A DNA stretch of 64,000 nucleotides from the NCBI GenBank assembly GCA_905201915.1, contig CAJKQE010000003.1, positions 1-64,000 on the forward strand. The letters are read 5' to 3'. This stretch comes from an uncultured Lachnospiraceae bacterium. GTDB lineage: Bacteria; Bacillota; Clostridia; Lachnospirales; Lachnospiraceae. Made by a program: the position numbers and the translations under genes. Shown here piece by piece: positions 17,197 to 26,000 of the stretch (positions are counted from its first letter, which is position 1; every line of letters starts with the position of its first letter). Below the pieces are notes generated by a model. The model was given only the letters and a program-made list of their open reading frames with translations. It did no database searches and was not told the DNA's origin.

Positions 17197-17412
17197 TTAC
17201 CACGTTGCTTCTTCATTATCATTATCTTCTTCATCTACTACTTCCATTGCAGAATCTATAAGTTTGATTAGCTCAAGGGCACTACGAAAGGGAACTTCTT
17301 TTTGTCCCTCTATCCACTTAACAGTTCCTTGCCATGTATGGTTTTGTCTGCATTTTACATTTATAATAAATGTTTCCCCTGTGTTCTGGCCTTTTTTATG
17401 TGATAGCGACAT
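17197..17412 (-). CDS. Small protein with WQG-x-V domain, function unknown
   Basis: A 71-aa protein, not recognised as a named family. It contains TWQGTVKWIEGQKEVPFRSALELIKLID (positions 27-53), which aligns with SSWQGIVKDEEGKLLGEFDSDLEFISLLYD in the next gene upstream, so the two share a domain: a beta hairpin around WQG, then a helix. The C-terminal ten residues are very acidic. A GGAGGG site precedes the ATG. It lies 59 nt after the 161-aa gene and before a terminator, so the two form a small operon between the pilus regulator and the type IV pilus-like operon. Confidence 0.6.
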   Translation of the reverse strand: MSLSHKKGQNTGETFIINVKCRQNHTWQGTVKWIEGQKEVPFRSALELIKLIDSAMEVVDEEDNDNEEATW

Positions 17413-17471
17413 CCTTATTCCCTCCTTTTCCCCTATTTGTCCACATCTCCCATATTATGGATATTATAAAT

Positions 17472-17957
17472 TCAAAAAGTCACACCACGGTCATACAGAA
17501 GACTAATAAATTCTAAATCGCTGTCAAATTCCCCTAATAATTTTCCTTCTTCATCTTTTACAATTCCCTGCCAGGAACTCCTCAATCTGGATATAAAAAT
17601 TATATCCCTTGTAATAAGGTTTCCTTTTTCTTTTAAAATTTCTTCTTGAGTATGATATTGTTCAGGTTTATAACAATAAGAAGTTACTTGACTACTCTCC
17701 TCTTCCCGAAAACTTCTGGACTTTCGTGACGGCTGTGGTTTGCCGATTTTGTCTAATAATCTGTCAATCATCACAAAAAGTTCTGAACTACCTGAGAATG
17801 TAATTTCATCCTTTACTGCAATTCCATAAATACGTCCTTTGATATCACTTTCTTCTGTCTGCATTTCATCAATACAAATTCTAAGTGTTGATACTGTATG
17901 TTCTGCTTTCATAAGCTGTATTTTGTCACCCCCATCTATTTTAACTGAAACTACCAT
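17472..17957 (-). CDS. Protein with C-terminal WQG-x-V domain, function unknown
   Basis: A 161-aa soluble protein. The N-terminal half (1-80) includes ITFSGSSELFVMIDRLLDKIG, a helix motif reminiscent of the FRSALELIKLID stretch in the WQG domain, so there may be two related modules. A basic/serine-rich linker (PQPSRKSRSFREEESS) leads to a WQG domain (about 125-160). The start ATG 17957 has no Shine-Dalgarno; a six-codon upstream ORF with a good site ends 4 nt before it (separate entry), suggesting translation by reinitiation. No signal peptide or membrane helix. Function unknown. Confidence 0.6.
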   Translation of the reverse strand: MVVSVKIDGGDKIQLMKAEHTVSTLRICIDEMQTEESDIKGRIYGIAVKDEITFSGSSELFVMIDRLLDKIGKPQPSRKSRSFREEESSQVTSYCYKPEQYHTQEEILKEKGNLITRDIIFISRLRSSWQGIVKDEEGKLLGEFDSDLEFISLLYDRGVTF

Positions 17958-17961
17958 TTAA

Positions 17962-17982
17962 CTAATAGCTTAACATGAACAT
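17962..17982 (-). CDS. Six-codon upstream ORF coupled to the 161-aa gene
   Basis: ATG 17982 begins M-F-M-L-S-Y-stop. GGAGAGG (17991-17985) lies just upstream, a better ribosome site than anything near the ATG of the following gene. The TAG ends 4 nt before ATG 17957. The arrangement suggests translational coupling or leader control; expression is not demonstrable from sequence. Confidence 0.4.
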   Translation of the reverse strand: MFMLSY

Positions 17983-18023
17983 AACCTCTCCACAAGCTAA
18001 TATTTTACATTTTTTCTTTTTGA

Positions 18024-18052
18024 TTGACAAAGTAAATACATCATTGGATAAT
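18024..18052 (+). promoter_or_regulatory. Sigma-A type promoter of the type IV pilus-like operon
   Basis: TTGACA (18024-18029), 17-nt spacer, GATAAT (18047-18052). It lies 30 nt upstream of the lipoprotein start and is the only strong plus-strand promoter seen before the seven-gene run. Confidence 0.75.
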
Positions 18053-18082
18053 AAATATATCATTACATATTAGGAGGTGTAC

Positions 18083-19009
18083 ATGGTGAAAAAACAACAT
18101 GTTTTTCTTTTTCTCTGCCTTTTCGTATGTGTAACCTTCCTTATTTCCTGCAGCGAATCTAAATCTCCCAAGAATAATCCGGAAAAAGAACCCAGAGATT
18201 ATGTCCCAACAGTTTTAGTACCGGAAGCAAGCGGTACGTCTGTATGGCAGACTGAAAACGTACTTGTTGATACTTCCAATTCCTCTTTAGGTTATTTTAT
18301 GGTGAAATATACGGGATCTGTTCCGAAGGTACGCGTCCAAACTGTGGCCCCGGATGGTACAAAAACTCAACCTCTTCTTACAGTAGACGGAAATTATCAA
18401 ACCTTCCCTTTTGCAGGAGGTAATGGAACCTACCAGATTAACGTTCTGGAAAACACCACGGAAGATAAATATGCCATTCTTCTATCAGAAACCATTGAGG
18501 TAACTTTGGAAAATGAATTTTCTCCCTTCCTCTATCCTAATCAATACGTTAATTTTGCCGAAGGAAGTCAAGCTATAGAAAAAGGTTCAGAACTTGCCAA
18601 TGGAACTTACTCAGATTTGGAAGTCATTCAGAATATTTATACTTATGTTACCAAAAACATTACTTATGACGAACAAAAGGCAACGGAAGTTGTGGACGGA
18701 TATCTTCCGGTTGTTGATGAAACCCTTGCTTCAGGAACAGGTATCTGTTTTGACTATGCCGCACTAATGGCGTCTATGATGCGTACACAACGTATTCCTA
18801 CAAAGCTGGAAATCGGTTATTCAGGCGAAGTCAAACATGCTTGGATTAGTGCGTATGTTGATGAAGTAGGATGGGTGGATGATATTATTCAATTTGATGG
18901 TTCTTCATGGACTCTAATGGACCCTACACTTGCTTCAAACAACAGCCGTAAGTCAGTTGGAAAATATATCGGCGATGGAAAAAATTATACCTTACAGTAT
19001 TCTTATTAA
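18083..19009 (+). CDS. Transglutaminase-like lipoprotein
   Basis: A 308-aa exported lipoprotein with lipobox FLISC (Cys at residue 23 from ATG 18083). The transglutaminase-like fold is supported by the triad: C222 in GTGICFDYAALM, H252 in VKHAWI and D280 in LMDPT. The family includes proteases and protein-crosslinking or deamidating enzymes; which applies is unknown. AGGAGG at 18072-18077 supports ATG 18083 (5-nt spacing) or GTG 18086; a GTG at 18077 would overlap the ribosome site itself. It heads an operon for a type IV pilus-like machine 28 nt upstream of the pilC-like gene, so it might process or fasten pilus components on the outer face of the membrane. Confidence 0.85.
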   Translation: MVKKQHVFLFLCLFVCVTFLISCSESKSPKNNPEKEPRDYVPTVLVPEASGTSVWQTENVLVDTSNSSLGYFMVKYTGSVPKVRVQTVAPDGTKTQPLLTVDGNYQTFPFAGGNGTYQINVLENTTEDKYAILLSETIEVTLENEFSPFLYPNQYVNFAEGSQAIEKGSELANGTYSDLEVIQNIYTYVTKNITYDEQKATEVVDGYLPVVDETLASGTGICFDYAALMASMMRTQRIPTKLEIGYSGEVKHAWISAYVDEVGWVDDIIQFDGSSWTLMDPTLASNNSRKSVGKYIGDGKNYTLQYSY

Positions 19010-19037
19010 AAAAATTTATGATTAGGAGGCGAATTTT

Positions 19038-20090
19038 ATGAAGCGCAACACTTCACAAAAGCAACTATCTAATACAGAACTTTCTTCTTTTTGTAATCAA
19101 ATGGCATTAATTTTAAAATCTGGTATCTCTTCTATTGAGGGTATCTCAATTATGCTGGAAGAATCCCAGAGTAATTCTGAAAAAGTAATCCTACAGAAAA
19201 TCTATGATACGCTTTTAGAAACCGGAAGTCTTTTTAAGGCGTTGGAAACTTCTGCAGTATTTCCGTCCTACCTGCTCCACATGGTAGAAATCGGAGAACA
19301 GGCCGGACGTTTGGATGATGTTATGAAATCTCTTTCTCTTCATTATGAAAGAGAAGAAAATATTTCTCGTTCTATTAGAAGCGCTGTTACTTATCCATTG
19401 ATTATGATTTGCATGATGACTGCAGTTATTCTTATTTTAATTACAAAAGTTATGCCGATTTTTAATCAGGTATTTGCACAGCTTGGGCAGGAAATGACCG
19501 GATTTTCCAGAGGACTTCTGTCTATCGGAGCTGCGGTTAATAAATATTCCGCTATACTGATTGTAGTACTTATTGGACTCATTGGACTTGGCATTTATTT
19601 TGGAAAAACAAAACATGGGCGCAAAACTTTTGCAGCTTTTAGCAAACACATTCCTGCTCTGCGCCGTCTATATGAGAAAACTTCTTCCTGCCGGTTTGCA
19701 GACTGTATGGCATTAACACTTAGCAGTGGACTAAATCCTGACTACTGTACAGAGCTTGCAGAAAATCTGATTGAAGATGAAGAATTTAGAAAAAAGATTG
19801 CAAGCTGCCGTCAAATGATAAGTGAAGGCAGTGAGCTTTCCACTGCACTTACACAGGTGGGTATCTTTTCCGGCATATATGGACGCATGACAAACCTCGC
19901 AGCCCGAACAGGAGCCCTTGATACCGTTATGGGTGAAATTGCTGAAAAATATGAGGAAGAAATTGATAATCGTCTGACTTCCATCATTTCCATACTGGAG
20001 CCTACACTGGTGATTATTTTATCTGTTATCGTAGGTATTATTCTGTTTTCCGTTATGCTCCCACTTATGGGAATTATGTCCAGTCTGTAA
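19038..20090 (+). CDS. Type IV pilus/type II secretion inner-membrane platform protein (PilC/GspF family)
   Basis: A 350-aa protein of the normal GspF/PilC size. It has two repeated cytoplasmic helical domains (about 10-115 and 215-315), each with the family signature around SLFKALETSAVFPSYLLHMVEIGEQAGRLDDV and its counterpart STALTQVGIFSGIYGRMTNLAARTGALDTV. Three TM helices lie at about 118-140, 165-188 and 320-346. This protein is the membrane platform through which the ATPase drives pilin addition or removal. A TTAGGAGG site precedes the ATG. It is followed at 15 nt by small TM genes and, at the operon end, by a PilT-type ATPase. Confidence 0.92.
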   Translation: MKRNTSQKQLSNTELSSFCNQMALILKSGISSIEGISIMLEESQSNSEKVILQKIYDTLLETGSLFKALETSAVFPSYLLHMVEIGEQAGRLDDVMKSLSLHYEREENISRSIRSAVTYPLIMICMMTAVILILITKVMPIFNQVFAQLGQEMTGFSRGLLSIGAAVNKYSAILIVVLIGLIGLGIYFGKTKHGRKTFAAFSKHIPALRRLYEKTSSCRFADCMALTLSSGLNPDYCTELAENLIEDEEFRKKIASCRQMISEGSELSTALTQVGIFSGIYGRMTNLAARTGALDTVMGEIAEKYEEEIDNRLTSIISILEPTLVIILSVIVGIILFSVMLPLMGIMSSL

Positions 20091-20105
20091 GGAGGCGATT
20101 GTATT

Positions 20106-20435
20106 ATGAAACGATTTCAGACTGCAAAACAGACATCCAGTCTGCGAAGTATTGTTCTGTCCATCTGCCTGTTTTTCTTGCTGATATTCTGCTTTTCTTA
20201 CGGAATTCAGTCTATATCTCAAACAGCTGACAGAACAGAACTAGAAACTTTAGAGCGGGCTGTCAAAAGAAATATAGTGCAATGCTACGCAGCAGAAGGA
20301 CGTTATCCGGAAAGCCTGAGCTACCTGGAAGAGCATTATCCACTTCGCTATGATAAAGAAAAATATTTTATTGGATACGAAGTACTCGGTGAAAATATTA
20401 TGCCGGATATTACAATCATTTCCAGAAAGGATTGA
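20106..20435 (+). CDS. Small single-TM protein of the pilus-like operon
   Basis: A 109-aa protein: a short basic N-terminus, one TM helix (about 15-36, SIVLSICLFFLLIFCFSYGI) and an extracellular domain with AVKRNIVQCYAAEGRYPESLSYLEEHY, the helix-loop pattern seen after the N-terminal helix of pilin-like proteins (CYAxEGxYPxxLxxL). It has no Gly/Ala followed by F-x-x-x-E prepilin cleavage site. It is likely a pseudopilin-like assembly component that is not cleaved or is cleaved differently. A GGAGG site lies 10 nt before the ATG. Confidence 0.65.
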   Translation: MKRFQTAKQTSSLRSIVLSICLFFLLIFCFSYGIQSISQTADRTELETLERAVKRNIVQCYAAEGRYPESLSYLEEHYPLRYDKEKYFIGYEVLGENIMPDITIISRKD

Positions 20436-20441
20436 TTTCTT

Positions 20442-20918
20442 ATGAAAATAAACAACCAAAAACGTCATGTGATTGACTTTATTTTCCCTGTGGCATTATT
20501 TTTTGTATTTGCGGTATCTTCACTCATTGTGGTACTTCTGGCAACCCGTATTTACAAATCTACCACAGAGGACTCACAGGAACAGTACACCTCCCGTACT
20601 GCTCTGTCCTATATCAGCGAAAAAATACGGCAAAATGATGAAGCAGATACGGTCTCTGTGGGAAAACTGGATGATGGCGATTGTCTCATGCTAAATCCTC
20701 AAGGTTCTGACTATACTACTTATATTTATGAACATGATGGAGCTTTAAAAGAACTTTCTGTAAAGGAAGGAACAAAGCCTTCTCCTGTAGCCGGGGAACT
20801 AATTCTGGAAGTAAACAGTTTTCAGGCAAAGTCCCTTTCTGACAATCTATTCCGTTTCACCATTACTACGGAACAGAATAAAACCCATTCTGTAGTTATA
20901 GGGACAAAAAGTAATTAG
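20442..20918 (+). CDS. DUF4860-type single-TM protein of the pilus-like operon
   Basis: A 158-aa protein starting with a basic segment and HVIDFIFPVALFFVFAVSSL, one TM helix at about 14-36, then an extracellular part with TSRTALSYISEKIRQNDEADTVSV and DCLML. This matches my memory of the DUF4860 family, which occurs in type IV pilus-like clusters of Lachnospiraceae. It starts 6 nt after the preceding stop. The role within the pilus-like machine is unknown. Confidence 0.7.
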   Translation: MKINNQKRHVIDFIFPVALFFVFAVSSLIVVLLATRIYKSTTEDSQEQYTSRTALSYISEKIRQNDEADTVSVGKLDDGDCLMLNPQGSDYTTYIYEHDGALKELSVKEGTKPSPVAGELILEVNSFQAKSLSDNLFRFTITTEQNKTHSVVIGTKSN

Positions 20919-20930
20919 CAGGAGGAAGAT

Positions 20931-21377
20931 GTGACTATGAAAAATTATCGTACACATAAATCAAGTCTTTTCTTGATTGAGCTGATTTTAGCTATTGCCT
21001 TCTTTTCTCTGGCAAGCGCTGTATGTTTACAGTTATTTGTAAAATCTCACCTTCTGAGCAGAGAAACAACCCAACTAAACACCGGTGTAAATCTTGTAAC
21101 CTCCACCGCAGAAATCTTTCGCCAAAATTATGGGGATATGGACGCTATAGCAGATTTATTACCGGAACTTCAGCAACAAAAGTCTGTAGATTTTTATAGT
21201 GCATATTATAATGAAGACGGTGTGCCATGTACAAAAGCAGATGCTGCATACAAATTGACATTGACACCAGATTATATAGAAGACATGGCTTTAGCAACCA
21301 TTAAAATTTCGCTGGCAGAAGATAATCATTCTATTTATGAACTTCCGGTGCAAATTCATGTACCACATACATATTAA
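20931..21377 (+). CDS. Pseudopilin-like protein with non-consensus prepilin signal
   Basis: A 148-aa protein. The N-terminus reads KSSLFLIELILAIAFFSLASAV; relative to a type IV prepilin (G, cut, F-T-L-I-E), Ser stands at -1 and Glu at +5 is kept, so it is the most pilin-like of the small proteins here. After the helix is a globular domain with IAEIFRQNYGDMDAIADLL. GTG 20931 lies 5 nt after GGAGG; ATG 20937 is an alternative two codons later. No prepilin peptidase gene is present in the window, so whether it is cleaved cannot be told. Confidence 0.7.
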   Translation: MTMKNYRTHKSSLFLIELILAIAFFSLASAVCLQLFVKSHLLSRETTQLNTGVNLVTSTAEIFRQNYGDMDAIADLLPELQQQKSVDFYSAYYNEDGVPCTKADAAYKLTLTPDYIEDMALATIKISLAEDNHSIYELPVQIHVPHTY

Positions 21378-21392
21378 GAAAGGGGGACAAAG

Positions 21393-21878
21393 ATGGAGAA
21401 GAAAAAATATCCTGCCGTTAATATCGGCTCTGCTTCTATGCTTGTAATTTTTATTATTTTATGTCTTGTAACCTTTTCTGTGTTGTCTGTGGCAAGCAGC
21501 AACAATGACAGAACTTATGCACGAAATATTGCCAAACGAACATCTGATTACTACGCCGCTTCTAACGAAGCAGAGGCACAGCTTGCACAAATTGATGAAT
21601 TACTGGCAAAAGCTTACGAATTATATGGAAAGGATTATTTGGAACAGAGTACGGCATTATTCGATAATGAAGCAATGGAAAACCTTACTTATTCTGTAGA
21701 TTTTTCTTGTTTCCCGATTTTGACCTTTACTGTTCCTATTAACGATACGCAATCACTGGCTGTTTCTTTACAGCTTCAGTTGCCAATTAATGAAGACAGC
21801 AGGCTTTACAAGATTACTTCCTGGAAAGAAATTTCTACGGATAGTTGGGACAATGATGAGCCCCTAAATCTTATGTAA
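21393..21878 (+). CDS. Small single-TM protein of the pilus-like operon
   Basis: A 161-aa protein with a short basic tail, a TM helix (about 11-33; GSASMLVIFIILCLVTFSVLSV) followed by DRTYARNIAKRTSDYYAASNEAEAQLAQIDELL, an extended helix typical of pilin stems. A beta-rich C-terminal part follows. No consensus prepilin cleavage site. AAAGGGGG precedes the ATG. It is not recognised as a named family; position between the pseudopilin-like gene and the ATPase implies an assembly role. Confidence 0.65.
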   Translation: MEKKKYPAVNIGSASMLVIFIILCLVTFSVLSVASSNNDRTYARNIAKRTSDYYAASNEAEAQLAQIDELLAKAYELYGKDYLEQSTALFDNEAMENLTYSVDFSCFPILTFTVPINDTQSLAVSLQLQLPINEDSRLYKITSWKEISTDSWDNDEPLNLM

Positions 21879-21907
21879 AATCTACATTTTGCAAAGGAGA
21901 TATTTAT

Positions 21908-22963
21908 ATGAATGTAAAAGAATTACTTAAATCCGCATCACTTGCCGGTGCTTCTGATATTTTTCTGGTAGCCGGTCTTCCTCTTTCTTACCGTCTCCAC
22001 GGCAGTATCAAACGTGTCAGCGAAGATAAGCTTCTTCCAAATGATACTTTGGACTTGGTAAACCAGATTTATGAGCTGGCAAATAATAGAAGTACAGACC
22101 GCTTACTTAACACGGGAGATGATGACTTTTCGTTTGCTTTAAGAGGTGTTTCTCGTTTCCGTGTAAATGCTTTTAAACAAAGAGGCTCCATTGCCGCAGT
22201 TATCCGTGTCATTACCTTTACTCTGCCTCATCCACAAGATTTAGGAATTCCTGACTCCATTATCCGTTTTGGCAATTTAAATAAAGGACTGGTTCTTGTC
22301 ACCGGCCCTGCGGGAAATGGAAAATCTACAACACTGGCATGTATTGTAGACCAGATTAACTCCAATCAGGAAAAGCATATTATTACGCTGGAAGACCCTC
22401 TGGAATTTCTTCACCCACACAAAAAAAGTATCGTAAGCCAGCGTGAAGTAAATCTTGATACGGAAAGCTATGTAGTTGCTCTAAGAGCTGCGCTGCGTCA
22501 GAGTCCTGATGTTATCCTTCTTGGAGAAATGCGTGACTATGAAACAACAAACGTGGCAATGACGGCTGCTGAAACAGGGCATTTGATTTTTTCCACACTG
22601 CACACAGTGGGCGCAGCAAATACCATTGACCGAATTATTGATGTATTTCCACCAAATCAGCAAAAACAGATTGCTATTCAGCTTTCTATGGTACTACAGG
22701 CAGTTGTTTCCCAACAGCTTGTCCCATCTACAGACGGCAAAATGGTAGCTGCTTTTGAAATCATGACTATGACACCTGCCATCCGCAATATGATTCGTGA
22801 TAATAAGACACCGCAGATTGACGGTATTCTCTACGCATCAAACAGCCCTACCATGATTTCCATGGACTCCAGTCTGTTAAATCTCTACCGTGCAGGACAG
22901 ATTACAAAGGAAACAGCGCTGACTTATGCATCTAATGTGGATATGCTGAGTAAAAAATTATAA
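21908..22963 (+). CDS. pilT: Type IV pilus motor ATPase, PilT type
   Basis: A 351-aa hexameric-ATPase-family protein. Walker A GPAGNGKST (133-141), Asp box TLEDPLEFLH (160-169), Walker B VILLGEMRD (202-210), His box AETGHLIFSTLHT (221-233) and AIRNMIRDNK (291-300), which corresponds to the AIRNLIRE motif diagnostic of PilT retraction ATPases. The length is that of PilT, not of the larger PilB. It is the only motor ATPase in the window and ends the operon, followed by a terminator. With no PilB nearby it may power both directions or work with a PilB encoded elsewhere. Confidence 0.92.
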   Translation: MNVKELLKSASLAGASDIFLVAGLPLSYRLHGSIKRVSEDKLLPNDTLDLVNQIYELANNRSTDRLLNTGDDDFSFALRGVSRFRVNAFKQRGSIAAVIRVITFTLPHPQDLGIPDSIIRFGNLNKGLVLVTGPAGNGKSTTLACIVDQINSNQEKHIITLEDPLEFLHPHKKSIVSQREVNLDTESYVVALRAALRQSPDVILLGEMRDYETTNVAMTAAETGHLIFSTLHTVGAANTIDRIIDVFPPNQQKQIAIQLSMVLQAVVSQQLVPSTDGKMVAAFEIMTMTPAIRNMIRDNKTPQIDGILYASNSPTMISMDSSLLNLYRAGQITKETALTYASNVDMLSKKL

Positions 22964-22994
22964 TGTTTCAGTCTTAAGAAAAGTTATATATTGC

Positions 22995-23037
22995 AAAATA
23001 GGGAGGCTCTTTGAAAATAGATACCTCCCTTATTTTT
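22995..23037. terminator. Terminator between converging pilus-like operon and c-di-GMP genes
   Basis: AAAATAGGGAGG (22995-23006) pairs with CCTCCCTTATTTTT (23024-23037) across a 17-nt loop, with U-rich tails on both strands. It serves the plus-strand operon and probably also the minus-strand gene whose stop it overlaps. Confidence 0.8.
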
Positions 23038-26000
23038 AAATATACAACTTTTCAAATTCTGTTTCCGGCAACGGTTTGTTCAAAAAGTATCCCTGCATTA
23101 CATCGCATTCCATTTCCTTTAAAACTCCAAGTTGTTCTTCCGTCTCCACGCCTTCTGCCACACATTCAATTTGAAGTTCCTTACAGATATGAATTACATT
23201 TTCTACGACAAATCGTGCCCGCTTATCATGGTAAATATCGTTGACAATACGTCTGTCTAATTTTAAAGCATTAAGCTTCAAAGAATATAAAACATAGATA
23301 TTACTATATTCTGCTCCGAAATCATCCAAAGCAATTTTATATCCCGCCTCTGTAAATTGCTCCACAATTTCTTTCAAGCTGCTGGTATCAATGCTTCCAA
23401 TCGTCTCTGTTACTTCAATCTGAATAAGTTCTTTTGGCACTCCAATGCTTTCCACAATCTCGTTGGTTTCTTCTAAAATTCCCGGCTCTAAAATTGTTGC
23501 TCTTGAAAAATTCAGAGAAATCGGAAATGGCTTCCATCCACTCTCTATCCATTTTTTTAAAATCCGACATGAATCCTTTAATATAAATAAATCAATCAAA
23601 CGAATAAATCCGGCTTTTTCAATCTGAGGGAGAAAACGTCCCGGCGGTACAATTCCGGTTTTCTCATCATAATAACGGATTAAAGCTTCTGCGCCACATA
23701 TTTCACCTGTCTCAACATTGGCTTTCGGTTGGAAAAATGTGCGAAACTTCCCACTCTCTATTACATTCTTTAATTGTTTCAAATTATCTGCAACTGTATT
23801 TTGACTATTTTCCAAATTAAGAATGCGTAGCTTCGCAAGCGCAATTTGTAGTTTCTCTTCTACTTGTTGCTGTAGCTTCTCAACAGAAATGACTTGTTCA
23901 CCCCATACTCTGGCATCTGCAAACATTCCATTATGTTGTTTTTCCAGGCATTCTTTTACTTTTTCACATCTCTGTTGGAAATTTTCATACGTAATGTTTG
24001 GATAAACTGCAAAGAAACGCGCACTGCTTACACGAAAACAATTATCCCTTCCAAAAAACTCTGCCAATACATCGGCAGTAGTTTTTAATAAATTATCTCC
24101 TGCGTTTGTCCCATAATGTCTGTTATAATCTTTTAAAGAAGCTATATGAATTCCAAAAATCCCAAAAGTAGAATGAATGTCTTCATTTATTCTTTCCAAA
24201 TATTCCATATAACTTTGATAATTTAAAATTCCGGTTTTTTGATCGTATTGCATTGCATCTTCATACTTTTTACGAAGATCAAATACACTACCTATCTGAT
24301 GCATAAATTCAGCAATAGTCTCTAGTATTTTAAAAGACATTTTATCTTCTTTCACATATTCCAAAGCAACCATAGAAATCAATCTGCCCTTTTTAAAGTT
24401 TCCGGTTAAAATTAGCGGAAGAGGTACTGCATCTTTTCCATAAATTTCCTGTGCTTCTGTGTATCCCACACTATTTTGATCAAGGATAAAAATAGTATCT
24501 TTCGGAAAAACTGTCTTGAAAAGGCTTTCTACTTTATCGACTTCCAGATTAAAAGATTCCTGTTCTGAAAAGTCTTCTGCTTTCCAGCTTTGTTCTACTC
24601 GCAATGTTGTTGCTGTTTTATCTCTTTCATACAAAGCTACATAACTTGCCTGAAAAGTATCTGCAATATATTTCATAAATGTAAAAAGTACAGAACAATG
24701 ACTTTCACCACGCTCAAGTTGTTTATAGCTTTCCTTTAATAAGTTCAGCACAAACATACTTTCCGTTTTTTGACTTTCTATATCTTTTTCCCTCACATGA
24801 ATTTTTCTGACTCTTTTCCCGTCTCTCATGACATCTTGAACCTGAACCTGCATAGCTTTATTTAACCGCGGCAAAAAACATTTCCATACTTGTTCCTCAT
24901 CTAAGTTCATGTTCTTATAGCAAAAAGAACATACTTCAGGATTGTTATATAATAACTCATGACATTTAATATTTATATCAGAGAGCCCTGTCATATCAAA
25001 AGCAACACGTCCTGTAGCATTCATATTTATAATTTCATAAGTCTCAGGATTTACTGTAATGTGAATATCTTTTCCATCTTCTATCTTTTCAATATCCCGG
25101 AACATCCGCAGCTTATCCTTTCCTTCTCTCTTAGCAGCCTGTAATGCATAACCGGAATATTTATACATTTGCTCATAAGACATATCTGCAGCAAAATTCA
25201 GCGCCATACCAGCAGAAACCGTAACATCAAATTCTTTTCCTTCTATGCTATATTTCCGACTAATATTTTCCCTGATTCTTTCCATATTTTCACGCATGCT
25301 GTCAGGTTCTTTAAGATTATAGAAAAACAGTAAAAATGTATCTCCGTTCACTCGCGCTTTAATACAAGGTATTAATATACTTTTCTTAAGCTGACTGCTT
25401 ACTGCTTTTAGAATTTCATCCCCTGTGAGAAATCCACCATTTTCGTTAATCTTTTTGAAGTTATCCACATCTAAAAGCACTAATGCACAGCTATCTCTTT
25501 TTGCCTTTTTCAAACTTTCGTCAATTAAAAGCTTCGCTGTTTTAAAATTATAAAATCCACTTAATTCATCTAGCTCTGCTTTTTGTTTCAAAGATAATTC
25601 TCTTCTTTTTAATAAATCAATATCTTTCAAATATCCAAATAAAAATATCTCTCCGGACTCCGGTGAACGCATAACACGAAGATTTAACGCCACCCATAAA
25701 ATCAATCCGCTCTTTTGCTTCTGTCTAATCTCCAGATTAAAACTTTGCCGCTCCTTTAATACTTCTGGATTCATCTTTTCAGGTGCACATAACTGTTCAA
25801 AACGTTTTCTGTCATCTTCAATTGCAATTGTTTCGAAAATTTTATAATAAACACCTTCATATCCCTGTTCTGGCACTTTTACCTCGCCTTTTCCATTCAA
25901 ACAATCCCAAAAGTTTTCCAGACGATTTTGGCTTAAATTAATCTGAAAGCTGCAAATCATATCCTCCGACAGCAATTCTCTCAATCTTTCTTCCTCGAAA

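Noticed and set aside
17958..18082. c-di-GMP riboswitch before the type IV pilus-like operon
   Set aside because: The leader after the predicted promoter is only about 25 nt, too short.
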